A stretch of 42,764 nt of DNA from Candidatus Roizmanbacteria bacterium GW2011_GWC1_37_12 (GCA_000991135.1 LBST01000011.1:1-42764), one strand, 5' to 3'. Counted from the first letter of the stretch, positions 1 through 8,350 are shown. Made by a program: numbers and translations. Notes: generated from the sequence alone by a model not told the origin.

Positions 1-99
1 AGGATACTTTAATCATACTAAAATTATGAAATATTAACTTTGGAGCATTATATCAATTTAAAGTAGTTAATTCAGACCCATTTTTTGAAACTTAAGCCA
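1..99 (-). mobile_element. Outward-facing insertion-sequence end, left edge
   Basis: This block is the reverse complement of 42577-42675, with one difference in 99 bases (position 11 against 42665). Read on the minus strand it starts TGGCTTAAGTTTC, contains a TATAAT box, and reaches an ATG at 16-14 that opens a reading frame running off the window. The right-hand copy has the same layout and leads into a zinc-ribbon transposase start, so this is most likely the 5' end and promoter of the same IS. Both copies point out of the window, as expected if the assembly broke at repeated elements. The other end of the IS is not visible, so the terminal repeat and target duplication cannot be defined. 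Confidence 0.75.
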
Positions 100-306
100 A
101 TGTAGTATGACAGTTTGGTCATCAGGTCCTTCTGTGATTGTCATAATTTCACCTGTACCAGATTGTCCTTTATGGAAAATGGGGTTCCTTAAAAGTGGTC
201 CTCTAGAAAGGAGTCTTTGTGTCAAAATTAAAGGATATTTTTTAGGCTTGGGTTTAGGTTTGGGTTTTTCCTCCTCTGGTTGTAAATAAGTTAGTTGTTC
301 AACCAC
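67..306 (-). CDS. Small host protein with an IS-encoded C-terminal tail
   Basis: A 79-residue open frame with a GTG start at 306. The N-terminal third has a charged stretch with a Lys-Pro repeat (KPKPKPKPKK); the rest (GPLLRNPIFHKGQ, then GEIMTITEGPDDQT) resembles no family I recognise. The last ten codons, WLKFQKMGLN plus the stop, lie entirely inside the IS end at 1-99, beginning exactly at its boundary. The original C-terminus was therefore probably lost when the IS inserted and replaced by IS-encoded sequence. It lies downstream of tRNA-Leu(CAA) on the same strand. It may be a pseudogene. Confidence 0.4.
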   Translation of the reverse strand: MVEQLTYLQPEEEKPKPKPKPKKYPLILTQRLLSRGPLLRNPIFHKGQSGTGEIMTITEGPDDQTVILHWLKFQKMGLN

Positions 307-351
307 ACTATTTTATTTTTATTTAATAAATAGTCTTTAAAAATAATGATG

Positions 352-435
352 TGGGTGAGGAGGGAGTCGAACCCTCACGGCCGTAAAGACCATTAGTTTT
401 TGAGACTAACCTGTATGCCATTCCAGCACTCACCC
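352..435 (-). tRNA. tRNA-Leu (anticodon CAA)
   Basis: The minus strand folds as a class II tRNA. A 7-bp acceptor stem pairs GGGTGAG (435-429) with CTCACCC (359-353). The anticodon arm TTAGT/ACTAA holds loop CTCAAAA with anticodon CAA. The variable arm is long, as expected for leucine, and the T arm contains GGTTCGACTCC. The CCA tail is not encoded and must be added by tRNA nucleotidyltransferase. It reads UUG codons. Confidence 0.96.
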
Positions 436-492
436 TGATGACAAATTATACCAATTTCTTTTTAAATCTTTAGATGGAGATGATATTTGCCC

Positions 493-521
493 TTGACAAA
501 TCAATAGTGATTCTGTTAAAT
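493..521 (+). promoter_or_regulatory. Predicted sigma70-type promoter of the pyr operon
   Basis: A consensus -35 box TTGACA (493-498) is followed after 17 nt by TTAAAT (516-521), a 4/6 match to the -10 consensus. Transcription would begin near 528, only a few bases before the ATG at 534, and would meet the hairpin at 561-586 about 30 nt later. The -35 hexamer is a strong match; the -10 is only fair. Confidence 0.6.
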
Positions 522-533
522 TTTACTTTTGAA

Positions 534-1505
534 ATGATTAACAGGAAGAATAGACTTCAACCCCGCGACCGGCGGGGGTTTTTTTTAAATGACGTCATTT
601 CCCTAGACCACTTTGATCGAAAGTCAATTTTAAAATTATTTAAAGAAACAAAAAAATTAAAAAAAATAAAGGGAAAGAAATTATTAAAAATTTTATCGGG
701 CAAATTAGCCGCTCTAGTCTTTTTTGAACCTTCAACGAGGACGTTCTCTTCAAATTCGGCCGCATTCAAGAGATTGGGTGGGCAAACAATTGAACATCAG
801 AATCCCGCCTCGACCTCTTCGTCAGTCAAAGGAGAATCAATTGAAGATATGGCAAGGATGTTCGAACAATACTGTGATGTCATTGTTGTTCGTCATCCAG
901 TCATTGGCACTTTGGAAAGGATCGCCGGTGCCGCAAACGTACCCGTTATAAATGCCGGCGATGGTATCGGAGAACATCCAACACAAGCGCTTCTTGACAT
1001 GTTTACCATCTGGGAAAAGTTTGGTAAATTAACTGGTTTAAAGGGTTTGATGGCGGGTGATATGCTAAACGGTCGGACAGTCCACTCGCTGATTCGTGGT
1101 TTGTCGATCTTTCCAGGAAATACGGTTTACCTGCTTTCGCCAAAACAACTTTGCTTGTCAAGAGAGGAGTTTCGGCTCTATTCAAAAAGAGGAGTAAAGT
1201 TGATAGAAATAGATTCATTGAACCAAATTCCTGAAGACTGCCATTTCTGGTACTGGACCCGCGTGCAGAAGGAACGATTTAAGGACAAAAAAGTTTATGA
1301 AAAGCTGAAGTTAAGTTTTATTCTAACTAAAAAATTGGTTAAAGAAAGAGCCGGGAAAGATACTTTGTTGATGCATCCACTGCCGCGAGTAGGAGAGATT
1401 GAGACAGCGGTTGACAGCGACCAAAGGGCGGTTTATTTAACAACAGAAGCGAGAAACGGAATGTATGTGAGAATGGCATTATTTAAGTTAATTTTGAAAG
1501 GGTAA
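534..1505 (+). CDS. pyrB: Aspartate carbamoyltransferase catalytic subunit (PyrB)
   Basis: Catalyses carbamoyl phosphate plus L-aspartate to N-carbamoyl-aspartate, the committed step of pyrimidine synthesis, in the cytoplasm. Family motifs are intact: the carbamoyl-phosphate loop FFEPSTRTFSS, then HPTQALLD, the arginine in TRVQKERF, and MHPLPRVGEI near the end. I start it at the ATG at 534 because the likely promoter lies at 493-521; an upstream in-frame ATG at 474 would precede that promoter. Homology to the family begins only around VISLDHFDRKSI, so about 20 N-terminal residues are unusual, and they are encoded by a terminator-like hairpin. One nucleotide separates its stop from carA. No regulatory subunit (pyrI) is seen. 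Confidence 0.95.
   Translation: MINRKNRLQPRDRRGFFLNDVISLDHFDRKSILKLFKETKKLKKIKGKKLLKILSGKLAALVFFEPSTRTFSSNSAAFKRLGGQTIEHQNPASTSSSVKGESIEDMARMFEQYCDVIVVRHPVIGTLERIAGAANVPVINAGDGIGEHPTQALLDMFTIWEKFGKLTGLKGLMAGDMLNGRTVHSLIRGLSIFPGNTVYLLSPKQLCLSREEFRLYSKRGVKLIEIDSLNQIPEDCHFWYWTRVQKERFKDKKVYEKLKLSFILTKKLVKERAGKDTLLMHPLPRVGEIETAVDSDQRAVYLTTEARNGMYVRMALFKLILKG
561..586 (+). terminator. Intrinsic terminator-like hairpin inside the start of pyrB (possible attenuator)
   Basis: A perfect 6-bp G/C stem pairs CCCCGC (561-566) with GCGGGG (572-577) around a 5-nt loop, followed by an extra G and eight T (579-586). This is the full form of a Rho-independent terminator on the + strand. It lies downstream of the predicted promoter and inside the pyrB reading frame, with no in-frame ATG, GTG or TTG between it and the conserved part of the protein. 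The position resembles the E. coli pyrBI attenuator, but regulation is inferred. Confidence 0.6.
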
Positions 1506-1506
1506 A

Positions 1507-2562
1507 ATGCAAAGTAAGTTAATTCTTAAAGACGGATCTACGTTTATCGGTAGAAGTTTCGGTTATGAAGAATCAAAAGCGGGAGAGTTGGTTTTTGCAA
1601 CAGGGATGGTCGGTTATCCGGAGAGTTTGACAGACCCATCATATGAGGGACAGATTCTGGTGATGACTTATCCGATTATTGGTAATTATGGAGTTCCGGA
1701 AAAATTTTTTTGGGAGTCATCTCGAATCCATGTTGCCGGATTGATTGTTAATCAATATATAGACACTCCTTCTCATTTTCTAAGCAGGAAAACTTTATCA
1801 ACTTGGTTGAAGAAGGAAAAGGTTCCTGGTTTGATGGTAGAAGACACCAGATATTTGACCCAGCTTTTAAGAGACAAAGGTAGTCAATTGGCAAAAATAG
1901 TCTTTAAGAAAGATGTTGCTTTTGACGATCCGAATAAAAGAAATCTCGTCACCCAAGCCGTCACCCTACGGGTGACGAGGCTGGGGAAAGGTTCAAAAAC
2001 AATTGTTCTTATTGATTGCGGGGTCAAGGAAAATATCAGACGGAGTTTATTACAGCGTAACGTTAGACTGATAACCGTACCTTGGGATTTCGACATTTTC
2101 TCCTTGAATGAAAAAATTGACGGAGTCGTTATTTCAAACGGGCCCGGCGACCCAAAAATGACCGGCGTCACAATAGAAACTACCAAAAAAATTTTGGCGA
2201 AAAAAATACCATTACTAGGTATTTGTTTGGGAAATCAGATTTTGGCTTTGGCAGCCGGAGGAGATACTTATAAGCTGAAGTTCGGTCATCGTGGCCAGAA
2301 TCAACCATGCATAGAGCAAAATACAAAGCGTTGCTACATCACCACTCAAAATCACGGGTTTGCCATAGGGAAAATTCCCAAAGGATTTAAACCTTGGTTT
2401 GTTAATGCCAATGATAAAACCAATGAGGGGATCATTCATGAAAAATATCCGTTTATGTCTGTTCAGTTTCACCCGGAGGCAGTTCCAGGGCCGGTAGATA
2501 CAGAATGGATATTTGATAAATTTTTAGATCAAATCTCGAAAGTGAAAAAATTGATTATATGA
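1507..2562 (+). CDS. carA: Carbamoyl-phosphate synthase small subunit (glutaminase)
   Basis: Hydrolyses glutamine and passes ammonia to CarB for carbamoyl-phosphate synthesis. The N-terminal CarA domain is followed by a class I glutamine amidotransferase domain with nucleophile Cys240 in GICLGNQ and the His322/Glu324 pair in QFHPEA; all three catalytic residues are present. Length (351 aa) is normal for the family. It sits 1 nt after pyrB and overlaps carB by 4 nt (ATGA), so the three are probably co-transcribed and translationally coupled. Residues about 147-158 (LVTQAVTLRVTRL region) are encoded by a palindromic repeat where relatives have unrelated sequence of similar length. Confidence 0.96.
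   Translation: MQSKLILKDGSTFIGRSFGYEESKAGELVFATGMVGYPESLTDPSYEGQILVMTYPIIGNYGVPEKFFWESSRIHVAGLIVNQYIDTPSHFLSRKTLSTWLKKEKVPGLMVEDTRYLTQLLRDKGSQLAKIVFKKDVAFDDPNKRNLVTQAVTLRVTRLGKGSKTIVLIDCGVKENIRRSLLQRNVRLITVPWDFDIFSLNEKIDGVVISNGPGDPKMTGVTIETTKKILAKKIPLLGICLGNQILALAAGGDTYKLKFGHRGQNQPCIEQNTKRCYITTQNHGFAIGKIPKGFKPWFVNANDKTNEGIIHEKYPFMSVQFHPEAVPGPVDTEWIFDKFLDQISKVKKLII
1945..1979 (+). repeat. In-frame palindromic element in carA
   Basis: CTCGTCACCC (1945-1954) is exactly complementary to GGGTGACGAG (1970-1979), and inside it GTCACCC (1960-1966) pairs with GGGTGAC (1970-1976) around TAC. The 13-bp core CACCCTACGGGTG differs by one base from a core in the GT4 gene at 13803-13815. It is translated as part of CarA without disrupting flanking conserved blocks. 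Confidence 0.7.
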
Positions 2563-5500
2563 AAAAGATTTTATTATTAGGTTCGGGGGCACTAAAAATC
2601 AGCCAGGCTGGGGAGTTTGACTACTCTGGCAGTCAGGCAATTAAAGCTTTTAAGGAAGAAGGGATTAAGACTATTCTTATCAATCCCAATATTGCCACTA
2701 TTCAGACCTCAAAAGAACTGGCAGATAAAATTTATTTTCTTCCCGTGACAAGTGAGTTTGTCGAGCGAGTGATTGAAAAAGAAAAACCAGACGGCATCGC
2801 TCTATCTTTTGGCGGTCAGACAGCCTTAAACTGCGGAATAGAACTTTATAAAAAAGGAGTTTTGAAAAAAAATAACGTTAAGGTTTTAGGAACTCCGATT
2901 TCATCAATTATATTGACTGAAGACAGACAAAAGTTTAGCGATCACCTGCACAAAATAAAAGTATCGACGCCAAGGTCTCAAGCAGTAAAATCTGTTGCCG
3001 AGGGGCTAAAGATCGCTCAAGAAATAGGCTTTCCAGTAATGATTAGGGCTGGGTTTTCTCTAGGCGGACAAAAATCAGGCGTTGTCAAAGACAAAAAAGA
3101 ATTTGAAAAGGTCGCCGAAGCCGCCCTATCTTTTTCGCCTCAAATATTAGTCGAACAGTATCTTCATCATTACAAGGAAATAGAATATGAGGTAGTCAGA
3201 GACAGATATGATAACTGCGTCACCATCTGCAATATGGAAAATTTTGATCCTTTAGGAATCCATACTGGCGAGTCGATCGTCGTTGCCCCAAGCCAAACAT
3301 TGACGAATTTTGAATATCATTTTTTACGGAAGAAATCTATAGAAATTGTCAGAAGTTTAGGGATTGTTGGCGAGTGCAATGTCCAGTTTGCGTTAAATCC
3401 CTCCTTCGCTAAAGCTACGGAGGGCAGGCCAAATCCGGAAGCGACGGGTGTCGAGAGGAAAGGGGAAAAAATTCAGAACTCGAGACAGGCCCCGTCGCTT
3501 GAGTATTACGTCATAGAAGTTAATGCTCGTCTTTCCCGATCTTCGGCTCTGGCTTCCAAAGCCACTGGCTATCCTTTGGCATACGTTGCCGCTAAGTTGA
3601 TTCTCGGAAAACCTTTAACCTCAATAATTAACGAAGTGACAAAGGTTACCCAGGCGGCATTTGAACCGGCTCTGGACTATATCGTTGTCAAAATTCCCAG
3701 ATGGGACATGGAAAAATTCAGAGGCGCCGAGGAGACAATCGGAAGCAGTATGAAGTCGGTCGGCGAAGTGATGGCTGTAGGACGGACTTTTGAAGAAACC
3801 ATCCAAAAAGCAGTCAGAATGCTTGACATCGGTGTCCACGGAGTTATTGAAAATAAATTTATAGATAAAAAAGACATCTGGCGCCATATAAAAATACCGA
3901 CGCCGAGGAGGCTGTTTGCCGTATGTCAAGGAATAAAAAAAGGATTTTCTATAGATAAAATCTATCAGGAGACGGGAATTGACAGATGGTTTTTGTACCG
4001 GTTGAAAAATATTGTCGATGCGGAAAGGGAATTATTATCCGTAGGGACAATTCATGAATTGTCCCTACATAAAGATAAATTATTGAATCTAAAAAAACTA
4101 GGTTTTTCTGACAGGAGAATTGGGGAAGCATTGGGAAAAACAGAATTAGAGATTAGGAAATTAAGAGATAAATGGAAATTAAGGCCATCAGTATTTTCGA
4201 TTGACACCCTAGCCGGCGAATTCCCCGCCAAAACCAACTATCTATATACTACTTATTGGGGAAATCACCACGACGTAAATCCGTTAAAAAAAGATGGATT
4301 AATTGTATTAGGTTCGGGTCCCTATAGAATTGGTAGTTCAGTTGAGTTTGACTGGAGTTGCGTTAACGTTGCCAAAAGCTTAAAGAAATACAAGAAAAAA
4401 TCAATCATTATCAACTGCAATCCGGAAACAGTCTCAACAGATTACGATATGAGCGACCGGCTTTATTTTGAAGAACTGACATTTGAACGGGTTACAGATA
4501 TTTATGAATTTGAAAAATCTTCTTCCATAATTTTATCGGTTGGCGGCCAGACGCCGAACAATTTGAGCAGTAGACTAGACCAATACGGAGTAAAAATTTT
4601 AGGAACAAAAGCCTCTGATATTGACTATGCTGAGAATAGGAATAAATTTTCCGACCTTTTAGACAGGCTGAAGATCCTTCAGCCGGTCTGGAGAAATTTT
4701 TCCGATATGAAATCGGCTTTGAAATTTGCCGAAAAAGTCAGTTATCCAGTATTAATTAGGCCCTCATACGTGCTATCTGGTTTAGCAATGAACCTTTGTT
4801 ATGATGAGAGAGAGCTTCGGTCTTTCATGAAAAGGGCAATAGAAATTAATAGAAGACACCCGGTGACGATTTCAAAGTTCATCACCAATGCTCGCGAGGT
4901 AGAGCTTGACGGTGTTGCCCAAAACGGCAAGCTGAAAGTTTATGCGATAGCCAACCATATCGAACACGCCGGCGTCCACTCGGGAGACGCGACTATCGTC
5001 TATCCGGCAGAAAGAGTCAGATATTTTAGCGGAGTCGCGATTGTTGAAACTGCCGAGAAATTGGCAGAAGCCTTAAACATTAACGGTCCTTTTAATATTC
5101 AATTTATGGTGAAAGACAATAAGGTCTACGTCATAGAATTGAATATTAGAGCTTCCCGAACTTTTCCTTTTATCTCGAAAGCCACTGGAGTCAATTTCGC
5201 CGAAGTGACTGTTGATGTATTTTTCAATAAAGCCAAAGATTATAAAATCGAATATCCAAATTATGTGGTTGTTAAAGCGCCTCAGTTTTCTTTTGCTAGG
5301 CTAGAAGGCGCTGATCCGGTCTTAAGGGTCGAGATGGCCTCGACCGGCGAAGTTGCCTGTTTTGGCGAGACGGCCGAGGAAGCCTATTTGAAATCTTTGC
5401 TGTCAACAGGTTTGTCTCTGAAGAAAAAGACGGCTTTGGTGACAATCGGAGGCGATGAAAACAAACTCCATTTTGCCGAATCAATCTGGAAGTTGAAAAA

Positions 5501-5852
5501 TCTCGGTTTCAAGCTTTATGCGACCAATCACACCCATCAATTTTTGAAAAGCAAAGGCGTGAGGACAAAGTTGGTGAGTAAGGTCTACGAGGGAAAAAGG
5601 CCCAATGTGGTTGATATAATTGAACAAAAAAAAGTGTCTTTAGTCATTAATTTAAGCGTTAAAGGAGATGGAAATATGGTGGCCGCCGAGCGCAAAACCG
5701 ACGGCTATTTAATCCGGCGAGCGACGATTGATAATAATATCGCTTTGTTTACCGACCTAAACTCGGCTCGACTATTAGTCAACGCTTTGGATAAATATAA
5801 ATTAGATGACTTAAAAATTAAAAGCTGGGAGGAGTTTGTTCATACAAGTTGA
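2559..5852 (+). CDS. carB: Carbamoyl-phosphate synthase large subunit
   Basis: Makes carbamoyl phosphate from bicarbonate, ammonia and two ATP, together with CarA. The order is a first ATP-grasp half (about residues 1-400), an oligomerisation region (about 430-570), a second ATP-grasp half starting at LIVLGSGPYRIGSSVEFD, and a C-terminal MGS-like regulatory domain (about 960-1097). The motif EVNARLSRSSALASKATGYPLA in the first half matches ELNIRASRTFPFISKATG in the second, as expected from the ancient duplication. At 1097 aa it is slightly longer than usual. The extra length is explained by two in-frame repeat insertions: about 34 residues near 280-314 (SFAKATEGRPN onwards) and VGTIHELSL at 495-503. 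Confidence 0.97.
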   Translation: MKKILLLGSGALKISQAGEFDYSGSQAIKAFKEEGIKTILINPNIATIQTSKELADKIYFLPVTSEFVERVIEKEKPDGIALSFGGQTALNCGIELYKKGVLKKNNVKVLGTPISSIILTEDRQKFSDHLHKIKVSTPRSQAVKSVAEGLKIAQEIGFPVMIRAGFSLGGQKSGVVKDKKEFEKVAEAALSFSPQILVEQYLHHYKEIEYEVVRDRYDNCVTICNMENFDPLGIHTGESIVVAPSQTLTNFEYHFLRKKSIEIVRSLGIVGECNVQFALNPSFAKATEGRPNPEATGVERKGEKIQNSRQAPSLEYYVIEVNARLSRSSALASKATGYPLAYVAAKLILGKPLTSIINEVTKVTQAAFEPALDYIVVKIPRWDMEKFRGAEETIGSSMKSVGEVMAVGRTFEETIQKAVRMLDIGVHGVIENKFIDKKDIWRHIKIPTPRRLFAVCQGIKKGFSIDKIYQETGIDRWFLYRLKNIVDAERELLSVGTIHELSLHKDKLLNLKKLGFSDRRIGEALGKTELEIRKLRDKWKLRPSVFSIDTLAGEFPAKTNYLYTTYWGNHHDVNPLKKDGLIVLGSGPYRIGSSVEFDWSCVNVAKSLKKYKKKSIIINCNPETVSTDYDMSDRLYFEELTFERVTDIYEFEKSSSIILSVGGQTPNNLSSRLDQYGVKILGTKASDIDYAENRNKFSDLLDRLKILQPVWRNFSDMKSALKFAEKVSYPVLIRPSYVLSGLAMNLCYDERELRSFMKRAIEINRRHPVTISKFITNAREVELDGVAQNGKLKVYAIANHIEHAGVHSGDATIVYPAERVRYFSGVAIVETAEKLAEALNINGPFNIQFMVKDNKVYVIELNIRASRTFPFISKATGVNFAEVTVDVFFNKAKDYKIEYPNYVVVKAPQFSFARLEGADPVLRVEMASTGEVACFGETAEEAYLKSLLSTGLSLKKKTALVTIGGDENKLHFAESIWKLKNLGFKLYATNHTHQFLKSKGVRTKLVSKVYEGKRPNVVDIIEQKKVSLVINLSVKGDGNMVAAERKTDGYLIRRATIDNNIALFTDLNSARLLVNALDKYKLDDLKIKSWEEFVHTS
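3399..3500 (+). repeat. Composite in-frame palindromic insertion in carB
   Basis: Two hairpins lie side by side. CCCTCC (3399-3404) pairs with GGAGGG (3419-3424), giving peptide PSFAKATEG. AAGCGACGGG (3439-3448) is exactly complementary to CCCGTCGCTT (3491-3500), with TGTCGAG and CTCGAGACA nested inside. Together they encode the segment between NVQFALNP and YYVIEVNARLSRS, blocks that are nearly adjacent in ordinary CarB proteins. Confidence 0.75.
4041..4068 (+). repeat. 28-bp perfect palindrome, in frame in carB
   Basis: The left arm GTAGGGACAATTCA is followed directly by its exact reverse complement. An identical 28-bp copy lies at 9832-9859 in an unrelated epimerase gene. In both genes it is read in the same frame as VGTIHELSL. 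The other two frames contain TAG or TGA, and both strands read the same, so this is the only frame a coding insertion could use. Confidence 0.9.
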
Positions 5853-5932
5853 ACAAGTCTTTTCACAAAGCTATAGGATTAAATCAATGTAAGTCAGGCT
5901 GTATAGACAGTTTAAATAAAATTAATTTTAAG

Positions 5933-5960
5933 TTGATTTTCTTACAATTTATCTTATAAT
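5933..5960 (+). promoter_or_regulatory. Predicted promoter of the 5977 gene
   Basis: TTGATT (5933-5938), a 16-nt spacer, and a perfect TATAAT (5955-5960). The start codon at 5977 follows 16 nt after the -10, implying an mRNA leader of roughly 10 nt with no visible ribosome-binding site. Confidence 0.6.
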
Positions 5961-5976
5961 ATCTTTTAAAACAAAT

Positions 5977-7128
5977 ATGTCTACAGAAACATTAGCTCAA
6001 GGTAAAAAGTTTTTAGGAATGCTTCGCAATACTGATCTAAACTTTAGAAAACTTGGCGCCGAACATAGGAGTGGTGGTATTTTTACTTTTCTTCCAAAAG
6101 AATTAATGGACTTGACTCCTGGCAGCTACATTTCTCCAGACATGTTTTTTAGTGAAATGGGTATCGATAGTTCTCGAGAAACAAAAAAAATGTTATTAGG
6201 AGATAGAATAGGTCATTATGATAGTCCGATTATTCCTCGAATGAGATTTGAGGGAAAAGACGGGGGAAGCTTTTCTTTCAGCATCACGCATGGGGCTACT
6301 AATGAATATATAATGTCTGCGTCACGTCTGGCTACTAAAGGAGCCAAAGATGATAATAATCGAAGTCATTATCAAGATGAAGTTTTACATATTATGATGC
6401 CATTACTACAAAACCACGAAGACCAAGAAGCTGTTGGGATAGAGTTAAACGAAGACTGCGGAGCAACAGGGATAACCGAAGCCCTATTTATTAAAATGTC
6501 GTCGGAGACAAAGTTGGCGTCAAAAAAAATAAGAATTAATGTTGCCGTCGCAACAGCTCAATCTGTACTAGTTGTAAAAAAACTGGCTCTAGATAACGAC
6601 TTGGATATAGAATTAAATGTCGGATCGATGGCTTTTGGTCTCTCTCGTGGAAAACGTAACGAACAAGGTGTAATCGAACACGCAAATTACATTGTTTATC
6701 CTAGACAGTTAATTCATGAACTTAATGAGCTTTTTGGCAATGGATTTGATGATTTTTATGAGGAAATATTTAGTCAAGAGTTAGGCGAAGCATTTGTGGT
6801 TGGCGATATGGGCGATCTTTCTCTCAAACTTCCTGATGATAAAAATGTTAAGCACAAGTATAACTCATATAGGGTAGACGACTATATTCCTGAAGATGCT
6901 AATAAAGGAGATTATCGATTTGAAAGCGCTGCTACACAACCTGAATATATTGAAGGTCAACATACAGAAGTCTATTTACCAAACGGGGGACTTTTAATAA
7001 GAGCCTTGAAAAGATATCTAAATCCAGGTGACCATCCTTCAGAGGTATTTATTGATGCAAAAAGGAAAGAAGTCAATGGTCGTTATGGCGTTTTATTCTA
7101 TAATATTCCTCAAGAAATCTTGAACTAA
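5977..7128 (+). CDS. Uncharacterised 383-aa protein with a weak PRPP-loop-like motif
   Basis: I do not recognise this protein. It appears soluble, with no signal peptide or membrane segment. The most suggestive segment is residues 159-167, EDCGATGIT, preceded by a beta-strand-like stretch. It resembles the acidic-acidic-x-x-ATG-x-T loop of type I phosphoribosyltransferases, although the hydrophobic positions of that signature fit poorly. After it come alternating strand and helix segments (RINVAVATAQSVLVVKKLA, then DIELNVGSMAFGLS). The C-terminal part is acidic and polar. It stands alone behind its own promoter, 124 nt after carB. Proximity to pyrimidine genes makes nucleotide metabolism possible, but that is only a suggestion. 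Confidence 0.8.
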   Translation: MSTETLAQGKKFLGMLRNTDLNFRKLGAEHRSGGIFTFLPKELMDLTPGSYISPDMFFSEMGIDSSRETKKMLLGDRIGHYDSPIIPRMRFEGKDGGSFSFSITHGATNEYIMSASRLATKGAKDDNNRSHYQDEVLHIMMPLLQNHEDQEAVGIELNEDCGATGITEALFIKMSSETKLASKKIRINVAVATAQSVLVVKKLALDNDLDIELNVGSMAFGLSRGKRNEQGVIEHANYIVYPRQLIHELNELFGNGFDDFYEEIFSQELGEAFVVGDMGDLSLKLPDDKNVKHKYNSYRVDDYIPEDANKGDYRFESAATQPEYIEGQHTEVYLPNGGLLIRALKRYLNPGDHPSEVFIDAKRKEVNGRYGVLFYNIPQEILN

Positions 7129-7150
7129 CTTCTGCTATAATGATTTTCCT

Positions 7151-8350
7151 ATGTATACTCCTTCCAAAAAAATCCTCGAAAACTACTCACGGGTGATGGT
7201 GGATTTTGCTCTAGGAAAGGGGAAAGGTGTCAAACCCAAGGAAGTTGTTTATCTTCAATACGATGCAGAAGCTCTACCTTTGGCTTTGGAGGTTTATAAG
7301 AGAATCTTGGAAAAAGGCGCCTATCCAATGTTGAGAGGTTATGAGGAGGAATTTGAGAAGATTTTGTTTAATACTGCTGCCGATGATCAACTGTCTTTTT
7401 TCCCAAAAAAATACACAAAAACTCTGATCGACACGATCGATCACCGCGTGTATCTCATCGCTACTCGGAACCCGTTTCTTCTAAAAGATATCGATCCCCA
7501 GAAAATCGTTAAGGCAAATGCTCAAAAACACGCGATCCGTCAGTGGCAGTTTGAAAAAGAAGATAAAGGAAAACTAACTTGGTCACTGTGTCTTTACGGA
7601 ACAGAAGGCATGGCTAAAGAGGCTGGATTGACATTGGAGGAATTTTGGCAGGAAATTATCAATGCCTGTTTTTTAGGATCGGAGGACCCGATCTCTACAT
7701 GGAAAAAAACTTTCAGACAGATAGACGATTTGATGGGAAAATTAAATAAACTTCCTATTGATAAGCTTCACGTCACTTCGGAAAAAACAGATCTATATAT
7801 AAAATTGGGTGAACATAGGCAGTGGTTGGGAGGTAGAGGAGCGAATATTCCGTCATTTGAAATTTTTACTTCTCCTGATTGGCGGGGTTATGAAGGACAC
7901 GTCTATTTTAACTTTCCTTTATATCGCTATGGCAATATCATCGAAAAAATCTATTTCGAGTTCGATCAGGGAATTATTGTTAAAGCCAAAGCAGAAAAGA
8001 ATGAGAAATTGCTCAACGCTCTAATTTCCCAGAAAAACGCCAACAAAATCGGCGAGTATTCCTTAACTGACAAAAGATTCTCTAAGATAAGCAGGTTTAT
8101 GGCCAATACGTTGTACGACGAAAATTTCGGCGGCGATTACGGCAATTCTCACCTGGCATTTGGTACGTCTTACCATGATGCTTATGATGGTGACGTTAAA
8201 AAAATGAAAAAAGAGGATTGGAAGAGGCTAGGTTTTAACGAATCAATAGAACACCTTGACGTCATCAATACCAATCAAAAGACAGTCGAGGCGATTATGA
8301 AAGACGGCAGCAAAAAAATTATCTACAAAGATGGTATTTTTGTGATATAA
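7151..8350 (+). CDS. M29-family metallo-aminopeptidase
   Basis: Removes N-terminal residues from peptides using a two-metal site; cytoplasmic. The 399-aa length matches family M29 (AmpS/PepS/T type). Recognisable blocks are NIPSFEIFTSPDWRGYEG (metal-binding Glu), KIGEYSLTDKRFS (second Glu), TLYDENFGGDYGNSHLAFG (His, with the family's Tyr) and SIEHLDVI near the C-terminus (His and Asp). All expected metal ligands are visible. A TATAAT at 7136-7141 lies 9 nt before the ATG, consistent with a leaderless transcript. Confidence 0.92.
   Translation: MYTPSKKILENYSRVMVDFALGKGKGVKPKEVVYLQYDAEALPLALEVYKRILEKGAYPMLRGYEEEFEKILFNTAADDQLSFFPKKYTKTLIDTIDHRVYLIATRNPFLLKDIDPQKIVKANAQKHAIRQWQFEKEDKGKLTWSLCLYGTEGMAKEAGLTLEEFWQEIINACFLGSEDPISTWKKTFRQIDDLMGKLNKLPIDKLHVTSEKTDLYIKLGEHRQWLGGRGANIPSFEIFTSPDWRGYEGHVYFNFPLYRYGNIIEKIYFEFDQGIIVKAKAEKNEKLLNALISQKNANKIGEYSLTDKRFSKISRFMANTLYDENFGGDYGNSHLAFGTSYHDAYDGDVKKMKKEDWKRLGFNESIEHLDVINTNQKTVEAIMKDGSKKIIYKDGIFVI

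Noticed and set aside
3621-3929. 102-codon minus-strand open frame within carB
   Set aside because: It lies opposite strongly conserved CarB sequence, with no independent support.
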